Shown one piece after another: positions 1-15,100 of a stretch of DNA of 64,000 nucleotides. Source of the stretch: Eublepharis macularius (taxonomy: Eukaryota; Chordata; Lepidosauria; Squamata; Eublepharidae). Every line of letters begins with the position of its first letter. Positions within the stretch are counted from its first letter, which is position 1. The notes below the pieces were generated by a model. It worked only from the letters and a program-made list of their open reading frames with translations. It ran no database searches and was not told the origin of the DNA. Location of the stretch: the NCBI RefSeq assembly GCF_028583425.1, contig NC_072807.1, positions 31,191,001 to 31,255,000 on the forward strand, given 5' to 3'. The translations under genes were made by a program, and so were the position numbers.

Positions 1-50
1 ACTTGCATTTTAATGGCTCTCAGACAGCCCTGCAAGAAACAAGGCCCTAC

Positions 51-141
51 CTCTCGGCTCCAGTAAGTGTTGCAAAGGCGAAGCGCTGGAGAGGTGGAGC
101 CGTCTATGCTCATCACATCTCGGAAGCTGCAAGATGAGTTT
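51..141 (-). CDS. DUOX2: DUOX coding exon 9 (last one in the window)
   Basis: Encodes NSSCSFRDV then [12 protein letters not shown]. The acceptor cctgttag before 141 restores the conserved YMRN-SC junction. The in-frame AG nearer the middle (ttgcag) would delete NSSC and is less likely. The donor gtaggg follows 51. Phase 0 out. Confidence 0.88.
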
Positions 142-3100
142 CTAACAGGAAAAAAAGAGAGAGGGGGATGAGAAGGCCAAGACTGGAAAAGATAATGGAA
201 ACAGACATAGTTAAGAGTTTAATAAGCAGACCGTATGATTTCCTCCTCAATTTGAATCAGATTATGGTGGGGTTTATGGGGGACAAGAAAAAAACAACAG
301 GACAAGGATATAGATTTTATTATAGCTAGGGAAAAGTGGAATTAAATCTGTGAAGTATTCTTTAGTCAGACATTTCCTGAGTGAAGAGAACTTTAAAAAA
401 ACCCATTATCAATTGCATATGCCTTCTTGTAGATTAAATAGAAATTATGACAACATACAAGATAACTGCAACAATAGACTTGGTGATTTAACAAATGTGT
501 TTTGGCTCTGCCCTAGGATAAGACCTTGTTTCTAAGAAATCTCAGACATATTTAGAAACATAGAGGGAAGTTTTATGTTTTAATCCTTAAAGTCATGTTT
601 GTTTGGCTACCTAATACTAATTTATTCAAATTTTGGAATGAGTCATTGATTTGTTAACTGCTGCAACAGCATGCGTTGTATTCCTTCCGGACAAAGTCAG
701 GGTCTACTGTTGGAATGGTTTAGAAGAGTTTGGGCCATTACGTTTATGTCAAAATTAAATATTTTGACAGGAAAATATTGGATTGGTGGGTAAGTTTGAG
801 AAAAACTGATTTACTGATTTGTGGAATAATCGATTTCTTTTAAAATCTATTATGGGATGGCCTTAATAGGCTAGAATTTACCACAGATGTCTTGAAGAAA
901 AGAATCCTGATAGTTGTTCTGCTGATCATTCATTATCTTGTATTAACTGACTGTATTTCTTTCTTTTCCAAAATAATGGTATTATTAATGTAATTTTGTA
1001 AAAAAGCAGCTTACATGCATGTACATCCACAAAAGTTGCCCCAATATCTTATTCGACCCATTTAATTTATCCAGCCCTTCTTACAAGGAGGTTAGGAAAG
1101 AATGCATAAGTTATCCCCGAGTGATTCCGCACACGTTGGATAATGCACTTCCAATCCTCTTTATAGATCATTTGGAACGGATTTTTGGATGTGCGGAACA
1201 AAAAAATCCACCTCAAACGATTGATAAAGTGCATTGAAAGTGCATTATCCTACGTGTGCGGAATCAGCCCCCTAACAACAACCCTGGGGGGTAAGTGAAG
1301 CTGAAAGAATGTTTGGCCTGAAAGTCACTCAGCAGAATTCCCAGCTGAGAGGGGATTTAAACCCGTATCTCTCTAGTCCAACACTCTAACCATTGGATCA
1401 CACTCGCTCTACTGATTTTAAACTCTCATCTCTGGAGCCTGTGTGACAGATCCTCACCAAGCTACTAGCATCTGATGCAAGACAACCAGGGCTTTTTTTC
1501 AGCTGGAACGCGGTGGAACGGAGTTCCGGAACCTCTTGAAAATGGTCACATGGCTGGTGGTCCTGCCTCCTGATCTCTAAACTCCCCTCTGCCTGGAGAT
1601 CAGGGGGCGGGGCCACCAGCCATGTGACCATTTTCTTCGAGGGCAACCCACTGAGTTCCACCACCTCTTTTCCCAGAAAAAAAGCCCTGAAGACAAATGA
1701 CATGTCTGGTGAACTGGAGAGTAGATTATACCCTCCATAAACTGTGGCTGGAAACTGGCCTGGTTGCATGGGCAAACAACTGGAGTTGCTTCTACTTATC
1801 TTTTTCAACCAGTCCTACTACATATTAGCTTCCTCGGACTGGACCCCAAGAGCTCGCTGAGTCTGACCAAAGTATCAGCCAATGCACAAGACGGCCCAAA
1901 GGAAGCCGTGTTTTCTGCTCACCTCATGTAAACGCCGGAAGGGACCATGGTAGCCAGGAAGAGTGCGGAAGCTGCCAGGAATTCAGGAGAAATCCGGGAA
2001 TCTATATGCTGCTTGTAATCTGCAATATACAGAGACACACCTGTGGCTGAGCTCTGGCTCTCAGGTAACCCTGCCGTTAAGGTGAGGGCAGCGGGGTGCA
2101 TCACCCCACCTTAAATTCTGCTTTATCCCCACCTGAACATTTTTCCAGAGAAACAGACTTTGTTATTAGTAAGACACTGAACTACAGGTTGGGCTTGGCA
2201 ACAGGATGATAAAAGATGTTGTTGGTTACAGTATTGATTTCCTCATTTGTTTCTCTGAAACCCCACCTAGAAATACGGCAGCCCCACCTACAGAGGAGGG
2301 TTGGCTGGTGGGGAATGCCGCCTGCTTTCTGAATCCTTCTGTCCACTAGGATTCCAATCTGGATTAATCGTTTTCCTAATAAAAGCATATAGTGAAGACT
2401 GAGAGTCTCTCTAAACAAGATGTCTCGGAACATGTTCGTCAGGTGTGGGGAGACGCAATGTTAGCTGGGAAGAGTAGTTAAAAAAAACAGAGCTAGCTGA
2501 GATTGCTCCTCAGAGGGTTTGTTAATTTCATCTTGGTCTCCCCTAAGGCTCTGTCAATTTCACCTCTCCAGTGTGAGATCACAACCAGAGGGCAGCCAGG
2601 AATGGAAATTGGCTGCAGCTGCCTTCCAGGGCCAGGCTTGGACCTAGACAGGTTATAATGGGTTGAAGTTTCCCTTCCGGCATTTCACAGCCCCTTCACA
2701 CAGCTCCAGTGTATTGCAAAGCCTTTGCCCTGCTGCCGGCTCTGTCTTTTTAAACTACCCTTCCCAGCTAACATTGCATCTCCCGACACGTGTTCTTCAC
2801 ATGTTAGATGTCTCATGCAGAGAGATTCAGACACATTCAAAGTAGAGCAGATGCTGGTTTGTTGGGACAGCTCTTTGTCTTCCCTCCCCCACTCTCCCTT
2901 GAAGTTCCTCAAATGCCAAGTTTTAATTTGCTGCTTATTTAGAAATGGTCTCCAAGAGAGGGGTCATGGTGCCTTTCTGACTGACACAAGGGCCACTAAT
3001 CAATACTATGCACAGTCGGGTCTGCAGTGGTGGGGTGCGGTGTGCATTGGAGAGAGGACACGGGGTGGTTACAATGGAGAATCAGGTTGCCTAGAAACGA

Positions 3101-6100
3101 CCAAGGAGGTATTCATGAGAGCTAAGTTCATGCTCTGCTCCTGGGATGGACAGGTTTTTGCACTGCACTCATGTGCTCACTCCAGGCGAAGCTCCACAAT
3201 GTTGTGATATGGTCACCCTTAACAAGAGAAGTGCTCAGGCATCATCTCACATTAAGAGCCAAGCTATAAGTGACGCCTTACACAGGTTGGACACTTGTCA
3301 GTTTACCTCAAGTTATGATGGGAAATGTAGGCGTCCTGGTTTTACAGCTTGGCTTTCCATTACAGCTGCAAGACCAGGATGCCTACATTTCCCATCAAAA
3401 CTTGAGGGAAGCTGACAAGTGTCCAACCTGTGTCAGGCGTCACTTGTAGCTTGGCTCTAAGTCACTCTCAGAGCCCTAGTCCCTAGCAGCACTGGCCCTA
3501 GACGCTCCCGCTGCTCCGAGAAATGGGGTCCCAACCTCACCTTCATATTTTGTGACGTTCTTTCCCAGGAAGATGGGCAGCCATTCATACAGCACAATGT
3601 TCTAGGAAAGCGAGAAACAGGCCTTGAGAAGGGCCCAAACACAGTCGAGAAGAGCCAGTTCTAGTTATCTGTTTTCATCCCACCTGTCCTCCAAAGAGCT
3701 CAGGGCAATGTCCAGGGCTCCCCCCTTTTGTTCTCACAACAACCTTGTGAGGGAGACTTGGAGAGCAAGACTTAGAGCCCAAAGTCACACAGTAATCTTC
3801 CGAGCGGTATGAATTTGGTCTAGGCAAGCCTCTCTCTCTCTCTTCCAGCTCCATCAGCAATTTAGGGATAATAATATTTGCTTACTTACCAGAACTGACA
3901 CTGCATAGATAAGAGAATTTTTGATGTGTGTGTGTGTGACTGGTTCAAGTCTCAATCAAAAACTCAGTGGCGGTGTAAAGTGCCATCAAGTTATAGATCT
4001 AGAGAAGTTAACCATTTCAGTCTGTAGTTGCAAAATAGTAAAAAGTCCAGTAGCGCCTTTAAGACTAACCAACTTTATTGTAGCATAAGCTTTTGAGAAC
4101 CACAGCTCTCTTCATCGGCTGCATCTGACAAAGAGAGCTGTGGTTCTCGAAAGCTTATGCTACAATAAAGTTGGTTAGTCTTAAAGGCACTACTGGACTC
4201 TTTACTATCAAGTTACAACCGACTTATGGTGACCCACATAGAGACATTCAGAGACATTCAGAGGTGGTTTGCCATTGCCTTTGTTGCGACCTTGGACTTC
4301 ATTGGTAGTCTCCCAGCCAAATATTAATCAGGGCCGACCTTGCTTAGCTTCCCTAGTTGGCTTTAAACAAGGAACCCTCTCTCCATTTCACCTTCTCAAC
4401 CTCCCAATTATGCTCATCTACTTTGCAGGGTCGTCACAAGATTGTAACAACAGCATTTGTGCTTGGAGCTCACGGACGTGCTACGTACATGCTATACAAC
4501 CGCCTAAGTATTTATCAGTGTTTCCATGCTTCACCTGGTAAGTGGCCACGACCCATTTGCGTGCATGTTGGAACAAATCCTCGTCAGACCAGCTGGGATT
4601 TTGCTTGGCAAGCTCTTGTGCCCGGTGGTTGTGGTAGCGGAACCAGGCAATGCTCATGGCTTGCAGGAACGGGTTCTCATTCCCTCTGGCAGTTCCAAAA
4701 TCTAGAAAAAGGAACACAAGAGAGAACATACACAAAAAAGTGAACCATTGCTTTGGGAAGAAATCTGGGAGGAACTGATGTCTTTTGGGACTTGGCAAGA
4801 GGCAGCAGGGCTTTAGTTCTGGAACCTCTTGAAAACGGTCACATGGCTGGTGGCCCCTCCCTCTGATCTCCAGACAGAGGGGAGTTGAGATTGCCCTCCG
4901 CACCACCAAGCGGCGCGGAGGGCAATCTCAACTCCCCTCTGTCTGGAGATCAGGGGGCGGGGCCACCAGCCATGTGATCATTTTCGCCGAGGGCGACCTA
5001 CTGAGTTCCACCACCTCTTTTCCCAGAAAAAAAGCCCTGGCAAGAGGTCAAAAGGGCTGAGACAGAAACCAGAACTGGAGTGATGTTATATAAAGAGGTG
5101 AACTGCAAATTCAGAAATCCTGCAATAAGACCCTTTCAGCATACACACTGAGGTATCTCATAGTTAAACGCTCCTTCGTGTAAAAAAAGGTACTGTGTTA
5201 AGGAGAAAAGTTTTGCTCCACACCGTTCCTGGATGTGCTAGTTTTCTACATTCATGGATTTTTTTTAAAATATTCATTTCAGGGGGTGCATTCAAAGGTA
5301 CGTTCTTCCTTCTGAAGATGGAAGTAGCACTCTCTTAGGCCGATTGTACCATGTTACTATTTTTCATGTCTGAATGAGCTCTTACTAAATTTCCTATGGA
5401 GAATGGCCAGCCCTGGAAGCAATATATATATCCAGAAGTGGAACAGCTGTGCTACAGAAGGCTGCCTGAGAGATTTCATTTTTCTATTCGTGATTTTAGA
5501 AAACTAAATACACGGACGTGGCCAGTTTGTTGACTTTTAAACATTCCACCTCATGTTATCTATACGGTCACAGATTGACTAACAAATAAAACAGATAAAG
5601 CATCATAAACCACGTATAAAACAATAAAATATTTGGAATAACAGAAGGGATGACACATCATCCCATCCATATGCAAATACTAAGCGTTAAACTTCATCGT
5701 TCTCATCCGCCTACAAAACCTACAATGTGTCAAAGGTTGGACCCTTTCAGATCCTGTTCGGCTTTGCTCCTGATTTGTGTTGGGGAAAAAAATTCTTTAT
5801 CTGTTCTTTGACACCTCTTTGGAACTCAATCTGAGCATTCCTGCCCAAGCCACCTGTTCTGGTCATTATGAGGATGCTACCTAAGTAGGTTAACATGATT
5901 CTTAAAATGTAACTTCCCTGTCCTAGGACAACTTCTGTATTTAATCCTTATACAGAAATGTCCATTGGTAGTGAAGAGTTTGAAAACAGCCAGAGGAGGA
6001 CCAGAAAAGGATTATTGTCACATTCATTTCCAAAAGAAGCTCTTCTGTTGATAAGGATTCAGTCCTGTCTGATGAGGAGCAACTGGTTCAATTGATCTAA

Positions 6101-9100
6101 TACAACACAATGCCCTAAGACAGTTTTTTTCTGCATATCAACCCCCTATCAACCCCCTACCCTATACACCCATTAATCCAATCGGTGTATGTGCCAAACA
6201 AAGACCAGGAACAGACAGTAAACAATCTAGTAACACGCTGCGCTGCTTACAAGCATCAAGGCAAATAAAAACATAGTTTAACTGTTTTGTTTTACCATTT
6301 TGGCTTGGCAAAGTTAGCCTTCATAATTGGTTTGGACAGGGCTAACTTCATACTTAGCTGCTTGATTTCTCAGCTTGGGTAATGTGGTCCTTCACCTACG
6401 GGGCCTCGTAAGATTTCACCCTAGAAATTGTGACCGAGCATTGTCCCTGGAGCTTACTAAACTTGCTCTAAAATTCTGAGAAACAATTCAGATTTGCTGA
6501 CACAGTCCTTTCACAGGATTGCACTACTACAGAATATATCTGAGGTATTACCTATAAAAATTCCTTATGGAAAATGTCTAGCTAAATTTTCTCACACAAC
6601 TAATATATGAAAATGGGGAGCAGAGTGTTTAGAGGCATTCAGAAGTGGGGAAATGGTGGGCAAGGAAAGAGTTAAATACACTCTGCTGTTCCCCATTGCC
6701 CTTCTGAAAATGATTTTTAAAACAAAAATGGGGGCTGTTGGCTTAAATTTCCATAATTACCCTATAATTTGTATTTTGGCCCTGCAACCTTCGCCATTGA
6801 CACTCAAATGTATTCTTGAAAGAGTACATGAACATGAAGACTGTACCACATGCTTGTCAGCTCATTGGACCTGTCTTTGTCAGCCCATTGGACCTGGCAG
6901 TTTGGTGTAGTGGTTAAGAGTGCGGGAGTCTAATCTGGAGAGCCAGGTTTGATTCCTCACTCCTCCACTTGAAGCCAGCTGGGTGACCTTGGGCTAGTCA
7001 CAGCTCTCTGGAGCTCTCTCAGCCCCACCCACCTCACAGGGTGTTTTGTTGTGGGGATAATAATGGCATACTTTGTAAACCACTCTGAGTGGGCATTAAG
7101 TGGTCCTGAAGGGCGGTATATAAATCGAATGTTGTTATTATTACTATTATTTTATTTAAATGAAATCATGGCATTGCGGAAACACGAGGTACATCAGAGC
7201 TTGTGTTAAGCTTCCAAAGAAGTCCTGAGGTGGACACACTGAAGAGGTGCACGCTGGGAATTCTCCCTTCCAATTCCTCTCAGAGTGAAGAGCTGTCCCC
7301 TGAGATTAGTATCTATTCAGTCATTTCAAATAATTATATCTTGTCTTTCTCCCATGCCCAAGTGGGATCAAAAAACTTCCTTACCAAAGATTCCTCGTGG
7401 TCCACCCTGTCCAGTGGCTGGATCCAAAGCCTTCCACATCAAACTTGACGCCTGTGTCTGCCTTGGCAGGCCCTGCTCAGTTCCGGAAACCAGCATCCCT
7501 CCAGAGAAAGTTCTCAGAGAATCGCTCCAGGATTGCGATGGGCCGTAGATTGCACTGCCATCCAGCCAACCCGTAACACCATTTATCTGATGAGAGAGCA
7601 GATATATAGATCAATTCTACTCTAATTCTCTAAACAGATATATCACACACACATGTACAGAAAGCTTTCTTTCAACCTCACCTACGTCACAAAGCCGACA
7701 GGTGGTAAAAGGCAGGAGGGGAGAATCGGGTGTTGCTTAGAAGGACAAAGCATGGTGTAGTGGTTGGACAAAGTGTGGTATAGTGTTGGACTAAAATCTG
7801 GGAGACCCAGGTTCAAATCTCCACTCTGCCATGGAACTGGTTGACCTTGGGCCAGTCACACCCTCTCAGCTTCACTTACCTCAAAAGATTATCGTGAAGA
7901 TAAATTGGAGGAGAGAAGAATTATATGAAGTTACTTTGGGTCCCCATTGGGTAGAAAGGTGGAGTACAAATAAAAAAAACAAACAAACGGCCATGAAATT
8001 TAAAAAGTATGTTGTGAATGTTTATTGTGGTTACTTTGAATGAATCTGAGCTTTGTATAAAGATGTCACTAGCTGATAGCCCCACTGCTTACTATCATTT
8101 TCTATATCCATGTGTCTATACAACATATCTGTCATGCATCTGATACAGAGGGTGCTTGATCCACAAATCTGCTACTGTTTAAGGGGACAGTAAACTCTTT
8201 TCATGTGCTTCTGTTGTTAAAGATTCTGAAAATAGTAAAAAACTCGGGATAAGTTGGGGTCTGCAACCTATGGCTCTAGAACTGGCCAGCTTCAACGGCC
8301 ATCTCCCCTGTGAAATAATTTGTGTAAATAAGTAAAGAAGTTAAATATACACAGCAAAAGCAGCCAGGGTACTTCACCTGATCCCGGGGGCTATTCGGGC
8401 TTTGGCCAGTTCCCGCAAGCCACTGCATACGCAAGAAAGGCAGAACCACATCTCCGGACTTTGCAGAGTCAAACACTGAATCTCCTTGAGGGATCTGCAA
8501 GTTTAAGAATTCGGCAGGGCAGCCTGGCTTGTCAGCTTCCAAGATCTCAGCGAGCACGTGGAAACCTGCCCAGATAGCCAAAGGGAGAGCTCTGGTTGGA
8601 AATAGATTACCATTGGTATTTGAAGAGATACAGTGTCCGTGAAATTCAATGCAACGAATTCATACAGTTGGGGGAAAAAAAGAACATTAAATTGATCCTT
8701 CAAGGGGACGGATCGAGAAAGGCATCCGATGAGCCACGATGTCTAATGAAATCCACTTCGGTGAGCTCACTGGAGCTGAGGAATGTTTTGACATTAAATG
8801 ACTAATTTGTTGGGACTGCTGCTAAGAACATTATGTCTGTCTTCACTCACACGGATGAAGACAGACATAACCTTCTTAAGGGGTTCACCTACATGGATGA
8901 ACAAGACTCTATGTTCTTAATGTTAACAACAGTCCCAGCAAATCAGCCATTTATTGCTAAATATATCTCAGCCCCGATGAATTCATTGGACCGAATTTCA
9001 GTAGAAATTGTGGCTCTTCAGATGGCACTCTCAACATTACGTCTGTCTTCACCCATAAATTCCTCTCCTCCAGAGACATGATTGTCATCACTGACCCACT

Positions 9101-12100
9101 CCCAGTACTCATCCCTTGTGGCCATCACCGGTGGGGGTGGGGGGGTGGGGAGAAGAAGTTGTAAGAAGGGATAACATTCAACCTACACTTTGCAAACAGT
9201 TACACTGAATGATCTGTGCATAACTTTTGTGTGTTTATCTTTTAAGACCCGAGGATTTCCTCTTAACTGGTGCAGATGGACAAGTTTTGACTTAGTGGGC
9301 CGAAGGAAGGAAACAATTATCTAAACCCTTTTCCCTCTGATTCATCAGGAAGGAGTTTATGGCTTCTGAGAAAATCTACAACGTGTTTGAACTGACTTTG
9401 AAGGATTAAACTCCCAAGCGTGACTCAGACAGAACAAGAATGAAATAGCTGGCAAAGCTCCGATTGACAGATGTTCAAGTCATACCAACAAATGCAATCA
9501 CCCCTTGGAGATATGGACTTAGGGCCCAAATAGACACGAGAGGACAATTTTCATAAAGAGAGACATGTTGTAATGCCTTTCTTACGTGCCCATTCCCTTA
9601 AGAAACTGTTTTATATCAAGTCAGAGCACCGGGTTACCTAGCTCCAGGGGAATCATTTTGACGGGCAATGATTTTTGAGTACCTCAAGCACAGGATGGAC
9701 TTTGCCTGCTCCTGCCAGTGGTGAAAAGTGCTGTCGAGTCATGCTTTCGACTTACGGTAGTCCCTGGTGGGGTTTTCAAGGCAAGAGACTAACAGAGGTG
9801 GTTTGCCCTTGCCTGCCTCTGCATAAGTACCCTGGTCTTTCTTGGCGGTCTCCCATCCAATTACTAACCCAGACTGACCCTGCTTAGCTTCTGAGATCTG
9901 ATGAGACTGGGCTTGCCTGGGCTATCCAGGTCAGGACAGCTCCTGTTACTCAAGATCTTTTAGCCCCTTGCCAACCTTTCTTCTCTACACTCTGCAACAT
10001 GAAGCAACTTTCTTCCAGGCTGGTATTGGGGTCAGGCTGGGAGAATGATCCTCTGAATATCAGGCTGGAGAGAGGTAAGGCTGCAGGGAGGGTCCGTGGG
10101 AGAACCTCTGCTTGGCATGCAGAAAGACCCAGGTTCAATCCCTGGCACCAGAAAAAAGATCAAGCAGTTGGCGATGTGAAAGACCTCTGCCCGAGACCCT
10201 GGAGAGCTGCTGCCAGTCTGAGTAGACAAGACTGACCTTGACGAACCGAGAGTCTCGATTCAGTATAAGGCAGCTTCATGTGTTCATGGCCCAGGTATGG
10301 GCAGGACTTGGCTCATTTCACCTGTGTGCTCTGTTTTGTGTCTGGGGGGAAAATAGACCTCTATCCCCACATGGACCAAAGTAGCTCTGAGATTGCAGCT
10401 GAGATCTAAAGGACCAGACAACACCTACTGTTGGGACAAAGTCTACCAAGAGAAATGAGGCATTTTTCTACACTAAATATACTCCCACCCATCTTTGAAG
10501 GGAAGGTCCACAGGGCCGGGGGCTTGCTTTGCCTGGAGAAGATCTAAGACTCCATCCCCACCACACACATTAAAGATGCTTAGGAGGCATAGCAGAGAAA
10601 AGACCTCTGCTTCATCTGAAAAAGCTCTCAGCGATCCTAGCTAGAAATGAAGTCGGAAGAATAGAATATGGAGAGAACATGGAAGACAGAATGCTGTGCT
10701 GGTCAGGGTTTGGCACAAGAGCGAAAGCCTACATCAGAGCAAGCCATTCTATTCTCCATTAAGTACGCAGATTTTTTTTTCATGATGCTCTTGTTAAAAA
10801 TTGGCTAAGTGGCGGGTGGCTGAGCAGGAAGAGAAATTGCTGGCTTACCAAAGAAGACACCGAGAACGGTTCGGTTGTTGTTGGAGGGCAATCCTGATTC
10901 CCCTTTTGCGATCACATCACTAAGCCTGCGTGCGTTGGGGACATGCGGTTCCTGCGGGGCTTGGTAGACGCCATCTGCATAGTTAGGTGGGAGCAGGCGT
11001 GAAAGCCGTGATCCTAGAAGCAGGAAATCAACATGTCAAGCGAAGATGCCATCTTAAGCGAGAGGAAACACGGAGAGTGCCAGAGGCAGACAAGGGCTTG
11101 AAAAACAAAGACATCTGGGGGAAAGTGACCCTTTTCTGAACAGAGGCATTCCAGCCAGAAGACAGGGATTTTGCTCCTTTAAGAGATCTGAAGGAAGGAG
11201 AAGTTCCAGGAGCACACTTTCCCCCCTCATTGTGTGAAGGAAAAGCGCCCCAGTGGACTTTCATCTGCATCAGGAATAAAGTGTTCAGAGAATCAGTCTA
11301 TTTAAGCTACGGGGCAAAAGAAAATTATAACAACAATTCCATCCACGCTTAGTTGAGTTCCGTTTGTGCTTTGTAGTCATTCCTCGCTAGGGTTGCCAGC
11401 CTCCAGGTAGTGGCTGGAGATCTCCTGGAATTACAACTGGTCTCCAGGCCACAGAGATCAGTTCACCTGGAGAAAATGGCTACTTTGGAGGGTGGACTCT
11501 ATGGAATTATGCCATGCCAAGGTCCTTTCCCTCCCCAAACCCCACTTTCTCCAGGTTTCTCCAGGTTTCACGCCCCAGATCTCCAGGAATTTCCCAACAT
11601 GGAGCTGGCAACCTTATTCTCCTCTGACTTCATCCCTTGCATTGCCAGATGCAATATAACCTTCAAGGCCTCACCCTGTCCATTTCACATTAAGATTTTC
11701 CCGATCATTGGTATGCTGAATGAACAAGACTGTGTGCACCCAACCACAGGCCCCGATGGTGGCATTCGCAGCAGCCCTGGAGGCCTGAAAGCTTTGCCAC
11801 ACACTTACCCGTGGAACTGTGACTGTGATACATGAGGTTGTTGTACCAACCATCGTAACGCTGAATTTCCCATTGGAGGTTCTCTTGGGCACCTGGGGAT
11901 AAAGCATTTGAGGAAGTTCACCACTTAGGACACAACATTATTTGGAACACTGCAGGATTTTCATAACAACTTAGGATCTGCTCTCTTTCCAGTGGGCACA
12001 TGGAGGCCAGAAATGCTTCCCTGGGATGATGGAGCCTTTGCTTCCCCGAGATTTGATTCCCCACTCCTCCACTTGTAGCCAGCTGGTAACCTTGGGTCAG

Positions 12101-15100
12101 TCACAGCTCTTTCGGAGCTCTCTCAGCTCCACCCCATCTCACAGGGTGATTGTTGTGAGGATAATAATAACACGCTTTGTAAACTGCTCTGAGTGAGCAT
12201 TAAGTTGTCCTTAAGGGTGGTATATAAATCAAATGTTGTTGCTGTTATTGTGATTAAGGAGCCATTGCAGATCACTCTATTGATCGCTCTATTGCATTCA
12301 TGGCATTTTTTTCATATAGGCTCCAAGAATATGCATGTGCAGATATTCTCCATGCAACAGGGACTGAATCACATTGTTTATTTACTTAGATATTTATACA
12401 CCACTTTCCTCCCCAATGGGGTTCCAAAGCAGCTTACAACACCATTCTCTCCTCCATTAGTGAAGGGCTCCTTGCTTGCTATGGCTGGCTTATGAAGGTA
12501 ACAGAGATCGGAGGGATGTGTACTGACTAAAAACCAAGGAGGGACAAACTGAAACAACACACTCCAGACGCTTGGCAGCAGTTGCTTACTGGAAAAAGGA
12601 AATTGTCTAGGTGCTGGGAAGTCCAAATCCAGTACCTGCCATTTCAAGAGCTGCCATTTCAGGGTTTTTCTAGTCTCTCTCTCTCAAGAACTGCATCAAG
12701 TGGAAGTGTGGCTTCATCCAACAGCACAGGCCGGTGTTCTTGCTTTGCCAGGTTTACAGTGTGCTTCACAAATCACAGCCTGACTCACCTGCCATATCAT
12801 TTTTTTGTTTTTTTGTTGCAAGGAGCAGGGCTAACCCTGCCCAGTAAGCAGCGAAGGTGAACCGATTTCCCAAATCCAAACTGGAAACCAGGGGGTCTTT
12901 CACTCCCACACTCTACATCCAAACCACCCCTGAACCGAAAAGCCATCACTCATCAGTAGTACTTGAATCAGGAGGCGGGAATATCAGCACCTCCTCCTAA
13001 AGATTTACACACTCCGTCTGTGTGTTTGTTTTTAAATTTCTGAGCCAAGCTGCAGCAGAAAGATTTCTGGTGCGTCACTAATTTAAGCGGCCACTCTACA
13101 TGGAAAAGTGAGTAACCTACTGCTTGTAAAGCAACAGGCAGAGTCTCGAGATATGGGCTTTCAGGGCTGGCCTAAGGTTTTTTTGGTGTCCTAGGCAGCC
13201 CATGATTTTGTCCTGCACAGGCAAGAAGGCACCACCGCTAGCTGGGCAGCATGTAGGTGGTGGCCAATTCCCTTTCCTTCTGCCTTTCCTCCATGGGCTG
13301 GGGTGAGGCAGGCAGACTGGGCAAGCAGGCCCTGGCCTCCACCAGTGTTGCTGCCGATCAGGTAGTGCGCTTGGGCAGCAGTGCTGAGACTGGCACTGCT
13401 GCCCGGGGCTGCCTCTTGCTGTGGCTGATCCAGCCCTGGCCAGCACCTGTCCCGAGTCTCTTCTGACACTGCCTCCAACCCAGCCGCCGCCCTCAGCAAT
13501 CAGCAATGTCTGCCAAATAGATGGACTAGCTCTGCGGCCTTTGCAAAACTAAAAGGGCATCAATCACTCTTAGGGCGCCAACTCCAAGTTGCGAACTTCC
13601 TGGAGCTTTGGGTCTGGAGCCCCTGGATGCCAGGGTTGGGAGAGGAGTGGGGCCTCAGCAGGGTATAATGCCATAGAGTCCACCCTCCAAAGCAGCCGTT
13701 TTCTCCAGAGGGACTCATCTCTGTGGCCTGGAGATCAGTTGTAATTCCAGGAGATCTCCACGCCCCAGGCTGAAAAAAGAAGGGCTGTATGCAGAAGATT
13801 CCCAGGCCCGATGCCTCAGCACTTTCAGTTAAAAGGGAGCGGGTACTGGGAAAGCCCCCCAGAGAGCTACAGCCAGCCAGAGCAAACAATATTGAGCACA
13901 ATGAATCAATAGTCTGATTCAGTATAAGGCAGTGTCATATTTTCATATCACTGGTGAACATTTGTATCAACCCGGCAAGTCTCTCTCTCCTTCCTTTTCC
14001 AACAAGGAAATGTATGATAATGTAGTGAGTGCCTTTTAGCAGGCAGATTTATCATTCCAGGTTATCATGGGTCATGCTGTAAAAGGGATTCAGAGGAACT
14101 TGTAAGTTGCCAGCCTTCGGAGAGAACCTCCCACCTCCAGCATCTCCCTGCTCAATGAAGGAGGGTAGGGCTTTCTTCCAGGGAATACCATACGGACAAA
14201 CTATGTAATTGTTTACCTTTCCCCCCAGTGGGGGCCCAGACTGGCTGACATCATTCTCATCTCCTCCGTTTTATCGTCACAGTCCAGTGAAGTAGGTTAG
14301 GCTGACTAACCCAAGATCACCCAACAAACTTCTATGACAGAGCGAGGATTCAAACCTGGGTGTTTCCAACCAGTCCACCATGCTGGCCATATGGCATTGG
14401 AGTAACCAACATCAATACCACCCATCACACAATGCGAAAAATGACAAGGAAATTTACCTCTCAGTTCACAGATCATTTTAGAAACCCAGAAATTTGTTTT
14501 ACTTTGGTGGGTATTCAGATATGAAAACGGAGCTACTGGCAGAGAGTGAGATGGGAGGGTTTTATGGCTCAATGGCAGTTAGGCCTTATTGACTCAAACC
14601 CTGAGCTATAAAGGGACATCGTAAAGGCATTACAGTAATCTACTTTTTCTCAAACGTTTAAAACTTTCCCCACCCATACTAGGGCTACCAAACTAAAAAT
14701 GGGGCCTGGAATTACAGTTCATCCCCCAGACTACCGAGATCCATTTCCCTAAAGGAAAACAGCAGCTTCAGAGGGCAGACTCTATGGTATACCATAGAGT
14801 CTAGGAGAAACAGAAGTCCTAGATGGACATCACAGTCTGGCTGAATTCCTCCCCAAATCTCCAGGAATTTCCCAAGCTGGTGTGGGTAGCCTTTCCCACT
14901 TCCTTGCTAGATGGGATTGCAACATTTCAACACAGGGTTAGACCTTCCCCAGCCAATTTTCAAGATGGAGGGAAGTAGTGAGATCAGGGCTGGGGTGGGA
15001 ATCCAGTCCCCACACAGGTTGGCCAGAGAAGATTCAGGCCTCCAAGTTAAGAAGTTGGTCTGCCCTGCCTTAAATTACCTCTTCCAGCACTTTTTCCATG

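Noticed and set aside
6900-7155. tRNA-like A and B boxes
   Set aside because: They belong to SINE heads. The rest of the cloverleaf is not kept, so no functional tRNA gene is claimed here or in the other SINE copies.
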